Made by a program: the position numbers and the translations under genes
Shown: positions 24,910-34,600 of the stretch, piece after piece
How the letters are laid out: every line of letters begins with the position of its first letter
Numbering within the stretch: position 1 is the first letter of the stretch
Assembly (NCBI GenBank): GCA_003149635.1
Contig: QCWI01000002.1
Location: 262,960-326,959, forward strand
Source of the DNA: Fluviicola sp. XM-24bin1
GTDB lineage: Bacteria > Bacteroidota > Bacteroidia > Flavobacteriales_D > Crocinitomicaceae
Length of the DNA: 64,000 nt
Direction of reading: 5' to 3'
The notes under the pieces: generated by a model
The model's database searches: none
What the model was told of the DNA's origin: nothing
What the model saw: only the letters and a program-made list of their open reading frames with translations

Positions 24910-25638
24910 TCACATCTCCCCCAACACCTTCTCTAAATCTTCCGGTGTATCAATATTCGGCGTTTCGATGTTGGTTGGGATGACACGGATTTCATAGCCG
25001 TAATACATCCAGCGGAGTTGCTCTAGGACCTCCATTTTTTCCAAGGCGCACGGTTGTAATTGCACTAATTCTCGCAAGGTTTCTTTGCGATAGGCGTACA
25101 GTCCGATGTGACGCATGAATGGGAAATTAGCCTTCACTTCCTCTGATGATCTTTCGGTGGATGGAATGGCACTTCTGGAGAAGTACAACGCGTTTCCATT
25201 CTTATCGCAGATTACTTTTACACGATTGATATCTCCAAGATCGTCTGGGGAAACTTGGGTATGTCCAAGCGTTGCAATGGTCACGGAATTGTCTTCGAAA
25301 GCCGAGCAAAGTGTATCGATCTGTCCCGGGTTTACCAAGGGTTCATCGCCTTGCACATTCACGATAACATCCGCATCCAATTTTGTCGCTACTTCGCCGC
25401 ATCGATCTGTTCCTGAAGGGTGTGATTCGGAAGTCATTTCGACATTTCCACCAAAGGCTTTTACGGCATCGTAAATGCGTTGATCATCCGTAGCGACGAT
25501 CACGTAATCCAAGGATTTGCAAGCGGCCGCACCTTCGTACACACGCTGAATCATCGGTTTTCCTTTCAAATCAACCAGAGGCTTGCCCGGAAATCGGGTG
25601 GATGCGTAGCGCGCCGGAATGATGCCAATCACCTTCAT
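24910..25638 (-). CDS. kdsB: 3-deoxy-manno-octulosonate cytidylyltransferase (CMP-KDO synthetase)
   Basis: KdsB activates KDO with CTP to CMP-KDO for inner-core lipopolysaccharide assembly in the cytoplasm. The 242 residues are full length. The nucleotide-binding opening IGIIPARYASTRFPGKPLVD with the RxxSxRxPGK pattern, DYVIVATDDQRI, TSESHPSGTDRCGEV, VIVNVQGDEPLVNPGQI (metal-binding Asp) and the C-terminal NIDTPEDLEKV are all present. It begins 3 bp after the stop of the TonB-dependent receptor on the same strand, so the two are cotranscribed. Confidence 0.96.
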   Translation of the reverse strand: MKVIGIIPARYASTRFPGKPLVDLKGKPMIQRVYEGAAACKSLDYVIVATDDQRIYDAVKAFGGNVEMTSESHPSGTDRCGEVATKLDADVIVNVQGDEPLVNPGQIDTLCSAFEDNSVTIATLGHTQVSPDDLGDINRVKVICDKNGNALYFSRSAIPSTERSSEEVKANFPFMRHIGLYAYRKETLRELVQLQPCALEKMEVLEQLRWMYYGYEIRVIPTNIETPNIDTPEDLEKVLGEM

Positions 25639-25641
25639 TTG

Positions 25642-28050
25642 CTAGAATTTCATTTGAAGCTGCAAAATAAAGTTTCTTGGCGCTTGAACGTCACCCGGAC
25701 GTGAAGTATATTCTTCGTTCAAGAAATTATTGACGATAAATCCAATGCGGTAGTGCTCCATGAAATTGTATCCGATGCGCGCATCAAACACCAAATTTCC
25801 TCGGTTGAATTCCTCGCGATAATTAGCCAATCCCGGAAGAATGTACAATCCGTTGATTAATTCCTGTTCGAAAATCGCGTCAATGTTGCGCATGAAACTG
25901 TCGTAACGACAAGAGATTCCGAGTGAAATTCCTTTCCATTCCGCTTCCATATCGCCTTTGAACAAGTGATTGAATCGGTACTTCAAAGTTGGATCGAATG
26001 TCGCTGTTTGCGTGGTCGCATCGTACTCGTAGGTTGAGAACGTTTCGATGTACGCTGAATCCTTATTCTGCGTTTCAGGAATCATGTAGGTATAACCGAT
26101 CAAACTCGTCAATTTCACATCGCCAATCGTTCCCTGGCTGTTGAATGAAATTTCTGCTCCCATGATGCGCGCCGATTCTGCGTTTTCTGCGCTAAATCCA
26201 AAAATGTCGTTGATGGTATATCCCGTAGATGGATCCAAAATATCCGCTACCGTTTGATTGTAGTCCGGTGCTGTTGGATCCAATCGTTCGCCCGTTGCCG
26301 GATTGAAAATTCCGAAAGTGAACTCCATCATGTTGTTGTATTGGTTCACGAAACCTGCAACATCGATCAATCCTTTCCATTTCTCACCGATCTGAATTGC
26401 TTGTTTGAATCCAATTTCTGCCGCCCAACCCGTCTCTCGTGCCAAGTTCGGATTCGCAAATACGTTCAATGCACCCACGTTCGTTGCCACGTAGCGTTCT
26501 GCCACAGATGGATATCGAATCCCTTGCCCAAATGACGCTCGAATATGCGAATACTTCGCCACTTGATAATGCGCTCCAAATCGCATGATTGGATACACCG
26601 GCATCATGGCTCCGGTAGTGTCACCACTAAAACTGAAATCAGAATCACCGCGAACGCCATCCATTGCGAAATACTCAAGACGAATCCCTCCGGTCAAATC
26701 CAATCGGTCTAACTTGTATTCATATTGACTGTACAAGGCGAGGTTGTTGGAATAATGATCTCCTACCAATCGCGATCGGACATCCGTTCGAATTCCTGTA
26801 AATCCACTGGTTAAAACGGACTTCTTTCCCCACTTTCGCTGGAACTGATAATCGGCGTAGCTTACTGCAGATTGCGACGACTGTGACGGGTTTGTAATGT
26901 TGTTGTTATTGATGAAATAATAGCGTGTTTTCAAGGAGTGCAAATTGCGGTTCTTGTCAACGTATTTCACGTAAGGATCGACGCTAAATCGAACACCGGA
27001 TTGATAGGTTAAAGTAGATGCCTCAAGTGAAGTATCTGCCGTTCCGCTCGGCGTATATGCGAAAGTATCGCTTTGCCAAATGATGAAGTTTCCGGTCTTT
27101 TGATACTGGAAATTGGTGCTCAATCCCGCTTTTAAGTCTGAATATTTTTTTGGTCGGAAGAAGAAGGTTCCACTCAAGCGAGCGCGATCTTCCTGCTCTC
27201 CTTCGCGATATCCCGGTGTTGTGAATCCATTGGCTGAAATGGTATAACCCATGTTTTTGTACATCTTTCCGCGATACACTTCTGCTTGATGAAACCATGG
27301 ATTCTGCGACCACCAGCGCAATGATTCTCGCTTTGGATTCCCATATACTCCAGATTGAATTTTAGCGCGCGTTTCACCTTTCAAAGATGGCAATCGCTCT
27401 TGCAATGAAATGATTCCATTCAATGCACCACTTCCGTACAGCACCGAAGAAGCTCCTTTCAAAATCTCCGTTTGCGAAGCACATTCCATGGGAATCGCGT
27501 TCCATTTGGCATCACCAGCGTCACCTGAAAGAATCGGAATTCCATTCCACAGTAACAAAACTCGGCTTCCGGCACCATAAGCGAATCCACTTCCTCCGCG
27601 GATGCTTACTTGACCGTCCATGGTAAATACTCCCGGACTCTGAGAAACGGCATCTTCTAAATTCGTCAATCCTTTGTTGTCGATCAGTTCGGGCGTTAAA
27701 ATTTCCATGGAAATGGGAACGTCTTCAATGTCTTGTCCGCGGCGCCCAGAAGTGACTACGATTGTCTTTAATTCCTGCGGTTTTGCAAGGATAATTTGAA
27801 TGGTTCCCGGGCCAGTGACGATGAGTGTATCGTTCTCGAAAGTCGCTGCTTTGGTAACCAAAGTATCGGGAAACTGGGTTGTATTAATTGAAAAGGAACC
27901 ATCCACATCGGTGATCGCTCCTCCGCCTTGCGACGAGATAACTTTTGCGCCAAAAATGGGTTCGTTAGTACCTCGTTCAACTACTTTACCATCAATTTGA
28001 GAAAAGGTCAAAAAAGGGCATAGAAGTAGTAGGAGAAGTAGAGTTTTCAT
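25642..28050 (-). CDS. TonB-dependent receptor with CarboxypepD_reg-like N-terminal domain
   Basis: The ATG at 28050 is chosen over an upstream TTG (28071) because it gives a standard signal peptide (MKTLLLLLLLCPFLTFSQ). The mature protein starts with a carboxypeptidase-regulatory-like beta sandwich (GKVVERGTNEPIFGAKVISS), then the plug (DVPISMEILTPELIDNKGLT, SIRGGSGFAYGAGSRVLLLW, ILKGASSVLYGSGALNGIIS) and a barrel of about 22 strands. It ends in the outer-membrane signature FNRGNLVFDARIGYN to NFILQLQMKF, with terminal Phe. It imports an unknown nutrient through the outer membrane using TonB energy. No SusD-type lipoprotein is next to it, which argues against a polysaccharide-utilisation pair. 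Cotranscribed with kdsB. Confidence 0.93.
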   Translation of the reverse strand: MKTLLLLLLLCPFLTFSQIDGKVVERGTNEPIFGAKVISSQGGGAITDVDGSFSINTTQFPDTLVTKAATFENDTLIVTGPGTIQIILAKPQELKTIVVTSGRRGQDIEDVPISMEILTPELIDNKGLTNLEDAVSQSPGVFTMDGQVSIRGGSGFAYGAGSRVLLLWNGIPILSGDAGDAKWNAIPMECASQTEILKGASSVLYGSGALNGIISLQERLPSLKGETRAKIQSGVYGNPKRESLRWWSQNPWFHQAEVYRGKMYKNMGYTISANGFTTPGYREGEQEDRARLSGTFFFRPKKYSDLKAGLSTNFQYQKTGNFIIWQSDTFAYTPSGTADTSLEASTLTYQSGVRFSVDPYVKYVDKNRNLHSLKTRYYFINNNNITNPSQSSQSAVSYADYQFQRKWGKKSVLTSGFTGIRTDVRSRLVGDHYSNNLALYSQYEYKLDRLDLTGGIRLEYFAMDGVRGDSDFSFSGDTTGAMMPVYPIMRFGAHYQVAKYSHIRASFGQGIRYPSVAERYVATNVGALNVFANPNLARETGWAAEIGFKQAIQIGEKWKGLIDVAGFVNQYNNMMEFTFGIFNPATGERLDPTAPDYNQTVADILDPSTGYTINDIFGFSAENAESARIMGAEISFNSQGTIGDVKLTSLIGYTYMIPETQNKDSAYIETFSTYEYDATTQTATFDPTLKYRFNHLFKGDMEAEWKGISLGISCRYDSFMRNIDAIFEQELINGLYILPGLANYREEFNRGNLVFDARIGYNFMEHYRIGFIVNNFLNEEYTSRPGDVQAPRNFILQLQMKF

Positions 28051-28093
28051 TAGCAATTTTCGTATATTCAAGTAGCCTAAAATACCAATTATT

Positions 28094-29218
28094 TTGAACC
28101 TTACCTACCACCACTACCAAACGGCACTGGCATTTCTGCACGGTGTTGGCCCGAGAAGAGCTCGTGCCTTGATGGCGCATTTGCCGTCCATTGAAACTCT
28201 CTTCACGGCTTCTTCAAAAGAACTTTCAGACATCACCGGGCTCTCCCCAGGGTTTTTTGGGAAGATGCAACGGAACTCCGCATTAGAAAAGGCAGATCGC
28301 GTGATGGAGTTTCACGCAAAACACGGAATTCAATCCATTTTCTATCAAGATTCAGAGTTCTCCCGTCGATTGAATCAATGCGCCGATGCACCCACGCAGC
28401 TGTTTATGAAGGGCGAAATCGACCTAAATCAAGCACGATTCGTAGCAGTAGTTGGAACCCGTTCTTCCACAGAATATGGACAACGCTTGTGCAGGGAATT
28501 GATTGCTTCATTTCAAGGAAGAAATATTGTCGTCGTCAGCGGATTGGCCCTCGGAATTGATGCATTGGTTCATCAATACTGTTTAGATTTTGGAGTCCCT
28601 ACCATCGGTGTTTTAGGACATGGATTGGACAGGATTTATCCCTCGGTGCATCGTTCTTTAGCGGCCAAAATGATCGAATCGGGTGCACTATTGACCGAGT
28701 TTGTTCCTGGCGTTGATCCTGATCGTGAGAACTTCCCGAAACGAAATCGTATTGTAGCTGGAATGTGCGATGCCACGATTGTGGTTGAAAGCAAAAGTTC
28801 GGGAGGATCACTCATCACTGCGCACATTGCCAACAGTTATAACCGCGATGTATTTGCCTTTCCGGGATTAGTGCATCAAGAGACTTCGCAAGGTTGCAAT
28901 GCTTTAATTGCTTCCTCGAAGGCACATTTATTGGAAACATCAGAATCTTTTGTGGAATACATGCAATGGAACGAAGCAGTGGAAAGTAAAGAGAAGTCGC
29001 AGTTCGTATTTTTCCCGGAGCTATCGAAGATCCAGCAGGAAATTGTACACGAAATTCAGTCGCATCCCAAAGTGCAACTGGACGTCCTTTCTGCACAATT
29101 GGCACTTCCAATTTCTACGCTTCAGGTAGAACTCTTGCAATTGCGATTATCGGGGATTGTGGAGGAGTTGCCGGGCAAACGACTGCAATTGTTGCATGGC
29201 GTTCACTCATCGACTTAA
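28094..29218 (+). CDS. dprA: DNA-processing protein DprA
   Basis: DprA loads RecA on incoming single-stranded DNA during natural transformation. The 374-residue protein starts at a TTG (28094), with the first motif beginning at residue 1 and no in-frame ATG upstream. An N-terminal helix-hairpin-helix/SAM-like region (AFLHGVGPRRARALMAHLPS) precedes the Rossmann-type core: FVAVVGTRSSTEYGQ, VVSGLALGIDALVHQ, IGVLGHGLDRIYP, the TEFVPGVDPDRENFPKRNRI block and VFAFPGLVHQETSQGCNALI. A C-terminal winged-helix tail (LDVLSAQLALPISTLQVELL) is present. It is divergent from the TonB receptor with a 43-bp gap. Confidence 0.95.
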   Translation: MNLTYHHYQTALAFLHGVGPRRARALMAHLPSIETLFTASSKELSDITGLSPGFFGKMQRNSALEKADRVMEFHAKHGIQSIFYQDSEFSRRLNQCADAPTQLFMKGEIDLNQARFVAVVGTRSSTEYGQRLCRELIASFQGRNIVVVSGLALGIDALVHQYCLDFGVPTIGVLGHGLDRIYPSVHRSLAAKMIESGALLTEFVPGVDPDRENFPKRNRIVAGMCDATIVVESKSSGGSLITAHIANSYNRDVFAFPGLVHQETSQGCNALIASSKAHLLETSESFVEYMQWNEAVESKEKSQFVFFPELSKIQQEIVHEIQSHPKVQLDVLSAQLALPISTLQVELLQLRLSGIVEELPGKRLQLLHGVHSST

Positions 29219-29224
29219 AACAAA

Positions 29225-29261
29225 AAACCCGTACACCTAGAGAACCTCAGCGTACGGGTTT
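29225..29261 (-). terminator. Terminator between convergent dprA and ppiD-like genes
   Basis: A perfect 10-bp stem, AAACCCGTAC (29225-29234) with GTACGGGTTT (29252-29261). Read on the minus strand it is followed by a T-run, so it serves the ppiD-like gene best. On the plus strand only a short mixed T stretch follows. Confidence 0.82.
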
Positions 29262-29283
29262 AGTTTATGTCTTTGTGACTTTC

Positions 29284-31479
29284 TTAGTTTCTGATGCGAA
29301 TTGCTGAGAAACGTCGGTTGTCAATAATTTCTGCCATCTCTTTCAAGGCGTTCAATGCCATTGATTGAGTCTGATTACGACGCTCCGCCAACATTTGGTT
29401 CTTCTGCGTTGTGTAATCCTTAATCTCAGGTGCATTTTGTGATTTTTCAATTTTCACAACGTACACTCCGGCGTTACCTTTGATTGGCTGCGTCATTTTT
29501 CCATCTTTCAAACCACCGAACAAAGCTCCAACCACTTCTGGCTCACGAGCGCTTGGCCCGAGGTTTGATTTTCCAAGAACTACTTCACCTGTTTGAGCAA
29601 ATAGGTTCTCGTCTTTTTCCAATTGAGCAATTGACTTTCCAGACATCTTAGCTCGGATGCGACGGAATTTCTGTTCTTTCACGTATTCTGCCTCAACGAT
29701 AGAACGACAGTTTTCGAATTTCGTTTCTCCCTTCACTTTGATATCTGCCAATACAGCAACTACCCAGCGGTCTCCATCTTTGATTGGTGACTGTACCAAA
29801 TCTCCGATTTCAGCTCCTTCTTCGAAGGCCAAACGGAAAATCTCGTTCTCAGCGAATTCAGAAGTAAATCCACCAGAAACTTTAGGCTCGTTTTCAGAGA
29901 TCGTCATAGAACGAACGATCATGTCTGCACGCTTCGCCAAAGTATCGAACTTCACTACTTTTCTGTAGTTTCCTTTCACACCGCTCATTTTCGTGTACAT
30001 GTTGTCCAACAACTCGTACGCACTTGTTTCGGCGTTGTTAATTGTCTCCATGCTTGGAGTCAACATACGTTGTACCACAGCAAGGTAAGGAACCACTCCT
30101 TCCTGACGATCCAACACTTCAATGATGTGGAATCCAAACTGTGTTTGAACGTAATCAATAGTTCCAACAGCTTTATCTCTTGCGAATTCTTCGAATTCAG
30201 GAACCATCTCCTTGCTCAGGAAGTTCTCGTATTTCCCTCCTTTGGCAACTGATCCTTGGTCGTCACTGAAATCAGTAACATATTGCTCGAAGTTGTCAGC
30301 GTTGATCAACGGCATCAATGAATCTACCGTCTTTTGTGCTTTGGCAACAGCAACACTGTCCTCACGTGCTCCACCGATCAAAATGTGACGTACTGAGTAC
30401 ATATCGCCTTTTCCGATCACCTTAGCCACACGCTTTCCTCCTGCTTGGTCGTATGGGCCGATTACATCACCGATCTGTGCATTCGAGAATGTAGAATCCA
30501 TCGCTGCTGGATATGTAAATCCTTGCTTTGCCATTGAGTTTTCTGATCCTTCTGGACGGAATCCAGCTTGGCTTGTGTAAGGAAGAGGATTGGCTCCTGC
30601 ATTTCTCACTGTAAACAAAGAATCGTTTGTAGACTCCTCGAATCCTTTTACGATATCAGAAAGCTTCCCTTCGAAATCAGCAGTATCTTTAGACGATGGG
30701 AAAACTTTGATGTCTGCCCAGCGAACAATACGCTCAGAATTTCGGTTTTTATATTTCGCTTCTGATTTGTGTTTTTTGTAGTATGCGCGAAGTGCTTTCG
30801 TGCTTTTATCGATTGTTTTGTCATCAACCGTGTTGTAGTTCATAACCACAAACTTCACTGCCTTCTTTTCTTCGTTAGCCAAGTACTGTTGCTTCGCTTC
30901 AAGCTTTGTAACATACATCCCTTGAGAAACGATATCGAAGTACTTCTGACGTTGACGCAACTTCATGTAGTAATCTTTCGTTTGCTCCCATCTCTTTTTA
31001 GACTCAGGATTTTTGTCGTTTTTCAATTGGTTGATCTGAGCTTCCAAGGCTTTCGGATCAAAGTTCCCTTGCGCATCTTTGAACGTATTCATCAAATCCG
31101 GAAGTGGATCGAACCCGTTACGAGCATAGAGGTATGCATCGAATTCGTCTTCACTCACGTGAATTCCTAACGCCTCATATTCTTTCTCTAACAAAGATTC
31201 TTCAACGAACTGATTCCAGATTGCGTCTTCGTTCGGTTCCTGAACAGGCTGACCTGAAGCCGCTGCATTTGATTCAGCAATGCTTCGTGCATCTTCCACT
31301 TTCGAATTAAATGCATCGCGATCCAATTTCTCACCGTACATGAGTCCGATACCGTATTCCTCTTCGATTCCTCCGCCGAAGTTAGGCCCTCCGGAAGTGA
31401 AAATAAATACGACAATTGCGCCTCCGACTACGATTAAGAGTAACCAAGATTTCTCGCGAATTTTACCAATTAGTGCCAT
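29284..31479 (-). CDS. SurA/PpiD-type membrane-anchored peptidylprolyl isomerase
   Basis: A 731-residue periplasmic foldase held by one N-terminal membrane helix (WLLLIVVGGAIVVFIFTSGG, residues 12-31) after a short basic cytoplasmic tail, as in PpiD. A long chaperone domain follows (SurA-N-like; IHVSEDEFDAYLYARNGFDP is the usual conserved part). A parvulin PPIC domain spans about 360-455: YSVRHILIGGAREDSVAVAK, FSDDQGSVAKGGKYENF, MVPEFEEFA and QTQFGFHIIEVLDRQEG. A second, degenerate rotamase-like region is at the C-terminal end (KDGKMTQPIKGNAGVYVVKI). It would help outer-membrane and secreted proteins fold. The helical linkers are Lys/Glu rich. It has its own terminator at 29225-29261. Confidence 0.9.
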   Translation of the reverse strand: MALIGKIREKSWLLLIVVGGAIVVFIFTSGGPNFGGGIEEEYGIGLMYGEKLDRDAFNSKVEDARSIAESNAAASGQPVQEPNEDAIWNQFVEESLLEKEYEALGIHVSEDEFDAYLYARNGFDPLPDLMNTFKDAQGNFDPKALEAQINQLKNDKNPESKKRWEQTKDYYMKLRQRQKYFDIVSQGMYVTKLEAKQQYLANEEKKAVKFVVMNYNTVDDKTIDKSTKALRAYYKKHKSEAKYKNRNSERIVRWADIKVFPSSKDTADFEGKLSDIVKGFEESTNDSLFTVRNAGANPLPYTSQAGFRPEGSENSMAKQGFTYPAAMDSTFSNAQIGDVIGPYDQAGGKRVAKVIGKGDMYSVRHILIGGAREDSVAVAKAQKTVDSLMPLINADNFEQYVTDFSDDQGSVAKGGKYENFLSKEMVPEFEEFARDKAVGTIDYVQTQFGFHIIEVLDRQEGVVPYLAVVQRMLTPSMETINNAETSAYELLDNMYTKMSGVKGNYRKVVKFDTLAKRADMIVRSMTISENEPKVSGGFTSEFAENEIFRLAFEEGAEIGDLVQSPIKDGDRWVVAVLADIKVKGETKFENCRSIVEAEYVKEQKFRRIRAKMSGKSIAQLEKDENLFAQTGEVVLGKSNLGPSAREPEVVGALFGGLKDGKMTQPIKGNAGVYVVKIEKSQNAPEIKDYTTQKNQMLAERRNQTQSMALNALKEMAEIIDNRRFSAIRIRN

Positions 31480-31585
31480 TATTTTTGCTTAAATGAGTTT
31501 GCGAATATAGTTAGATGTATTCATTTAAACAAACTTGTGCTTCTCTTATGTTTTCAGCATTTGAGATCAATTTTATGCACAAAAA

Positions 31586-31621
31586 AAACCGCTCTGGTTC
31601 ACAATGAAATCGGAGCGGTTT
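31586..31621 (-). terminator. Terminator of the giant barrel/Ig-repeat gene
   Basis: A 9-bp stem, AAACCGCTC (31586-31594) with GAGCGGTTT (31613-31621). On the minus strand it is followed by eight T, and it sits 20 bp after the stop of the 31641-37811 gene. Confidence 0.85.
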
Positions 31622-31640
31622 CAAATAGTATTTCTGAAGC

Positions 31641-34600
31641 TTAACGGATACCTCCTCCACCTCGTCCTGGAGCAGGCTTTTTCTCTTCCTCAGCCTTCTT
31701 TTTTGCTGCCTCTTCTGCAGCTTTCTTCTTCGCTGCTTCTTCAGCTGCTTTCTTAGCCGCTTCCTCTGCTGCCTTTTTCTTCGCTGCCTCTTCAGCCGCC
31801 TTCTTAGCCGCTGCCTCTTGAGCCGCTTTCTTGGCTGCTGCTTCTTGAGCCGCCTTTTTAGCTGCTGCTTCTTCAGCTGCTTTCTTAGCCGCTTTCTTGG
31901 CTGCTGCTTCTTGAGCCGCCTTTTTAGCTGCTGCTTCTTCAGCTGCTTTCTTAGCCGCTGCTTCTTGAGCCGCCTTCTTGGCTGCTGCCTCTTCAGCTGC
32001 CTTCTTAGCTGCCGCTTCTTGAGCCGCCTGCTGTTGACTCTTTATTGTTCCCGAACCATTTGTGTTTTGATCACGGCCACCGTTTCCAGTTCCGCCGCCT
32101 CCGCCAGAGTTTCCTCCACCAGTGTTCGTTCCTCCGCCGTTATTATTACCGCCGCCGTTATTGTTACCTCCAGTTGTTCCTGAACCTGAAGTGTTTCCAC
32201 TTCCTGTATTCGTTGTGGAACCTCCTCCACCTGGAATCAATCCTCCTCCGGTTTGACCGCCATACGTGTTGGTTTGTGTTCCTCCACCTGTTCCATTCTG
32301 TTGGTTAGAACCGTTGTTATTCCCACCTTGGTTGATAACTCCCGTTCCACCATTCTCACAAGGGCTCGTTGGTCTGTTCACACCATTTCCAAATGCTGGA
32401 ACACTTGATGCTTCAATACAAACTGACCAGTGACCCATCGATCCTGGGTTGGATGTACTTACGCTTACCGTCAATACTCCTTGGAACAAGTAGTACTGTC
32501 CATTTTGCAATGAGTAAGGTGATCCGTTTACAGTAGCGTCACCTCCTCCAGCGATCGGCTTGAAGAAAATTGAACTTGCCGGCCCGGAGTACGAGAATGA
32601 ACTGTTGTTCGCCAAGTCGTCTCTGCTGTACGTTCCTGAAGGCGTTACCAAACAGAACTCCCAATCAGCGTTACCAGGGTTAAATCTTGGTCCACACTCA
32701 GTAGGACAAGGCCCTTTCGTAGCTCCATCAGCCTGATAAATTGGCCATTCCGAAACTGGAATTTCCATTTCCTGTGGACTTGAGCTTCCAGACGGCTGAT
32801 AACAAATCAACATGGTTGGCTCAGATATCTTATCCACTGTAACTTGACCGTTTGCGCTACCACAGTTATTCGTGGCAGTAACTACGATGTTGTTCGTTCC
32901 ATCGATCAATGGTACAGATGTCGTGTAGATGTTCGTAGAACTGTTGTACGATCCACCTGAAACAACACTTCCGTTTACAGTAACAACCACTTCAGAAGCA
33001 CTCGTTACATTCATCACCGTTGCGCTAAGGTTCACATGATCATCAGATGTCTCCGATCCATTTGCTGGTAAAGAGATGGTAACCGTTGGTTCATCACATG
33101 GCTCATCGTAAACGAGAGTCAATGTTGCTCCGTCCACTCCACATTCATTAGATGCTTGAACTACAATTGTATTCGTTCCAGCTACCAATGTTGCTTGAAC
33201 CGTGAATGTTCCGGCATTTGCATCGTATGTACCTGTTACTCCGCTTCCATTTACTGTTGCTTGTACACCAGATTCACCTGCAACTCCTGCTACATTCGCT
33301 ACAACAGTAACCGTTTGGTTCGCTGAAGTTCCTGCTTGCGGAGAAGTAATCTGAACAGATGGCGCCACACATGGCTGGTAGTTAACATTCAACGTTTCTG
33401 TAACAGTACCACAAGCATTCGTTGCTGTCAATACGATAGCGTTCGCTCCTTGGTTCAGTGAAATGTTCGAGCTCAACCCTCCGTTCTGATCCAGTGCAAT
33501 GTACTGCTGGATTCCGTTCACAACCAATTGAACACTTCCTGCTCCCGTTGCTCCGGTTACAGTAGCAGATACCTGAACCATGTTGTTCGCAACCGTTGAT
33601 CCATTCACTGGTGAGTTAAATGTAATCTGAGGTGTGTTACAAGGCTCATCGTACGTAATTGTTCTTGTGTGACTATCTGTTCCACAAGCGTTCGTTGCCG
33701 TGATTTCGATTGTGTTATTTCCACTTGTCAATGTCAATGGAGCGCTAAACGTGTTCGTCGTTGTGTTGAACGTTCCGCTTACCGCGTTTCCATTCAATGT
33801 AACATTGATATCGTTTGCAGATGCCACTTCGGTAATCACCGCTTGCAAGTTCACATTGGCATTCGTTGTTGTTGTCTGCAATGGAGACACAATCTGAATC
33901 GATGGCGTCACACAAGGGCTGTACGTTACGTTCACCGTTTCCGTCGCAGTACCACAATCATTCGATGAAATGATCTCAATGATGTTGTTTCCACTTTGCA
34001 ATGATACCGTTGCAGTGTATTGGTGCGTCGTACTGTTATAAGAACCGTTAACCGTCGCTCCATTCACCAACAGCTGCACTTCTCCTGCAGTTGAAATATT
34101 TACAATCGTTGCTGCAAGCTGTACTGTGTTCGTTGCCACTTGTGCATTGTTCATTGGTGTTGCAATACTCACTTGCGGTGACAAACAAGGCTCATTGTAC
34201 GTTACCGTCACAGACTTGCTGTCGTTACCACACTGATTGCTTGCTGCAACAACGATGTTGTTCGAACCATTTGTCAGTGTGATGTTCGCTGTGAACATGT
34301 TCGATGTTGTGTTGTAAGATCCAGATACTGGTGATCCATTCACTGTCAACGAAATCTCATTCGCTGAACTTACGTTCGTTACAACCGCTTGAAGTGTTGT
34401 AGTTCCATTCTGCGTTGTTCCCGCTTGAGGTGCTACCAACTGAACTGTCGGTGCCAAACAAGGCTGGAACAATACTGTTACCATTTCTGATGCGGATCCA
34501 CAGTCGTTTGTTGCAATTACTTGAATTGAGTTCGATCCCTGCGACAAGTTTATTGTTGCTGTGAAGGCTCCAGTCGTTACATTCAAGTTTCCTGACTGCG

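Noticed and set aside
31818..32183. Plus-strand ORF rich in Cys, Ser, Phe and Leu
   Set aside because: It is the antisense of the Ala/Lys/Glu minisatellite; repetitive codons leave the other strand open by chance.
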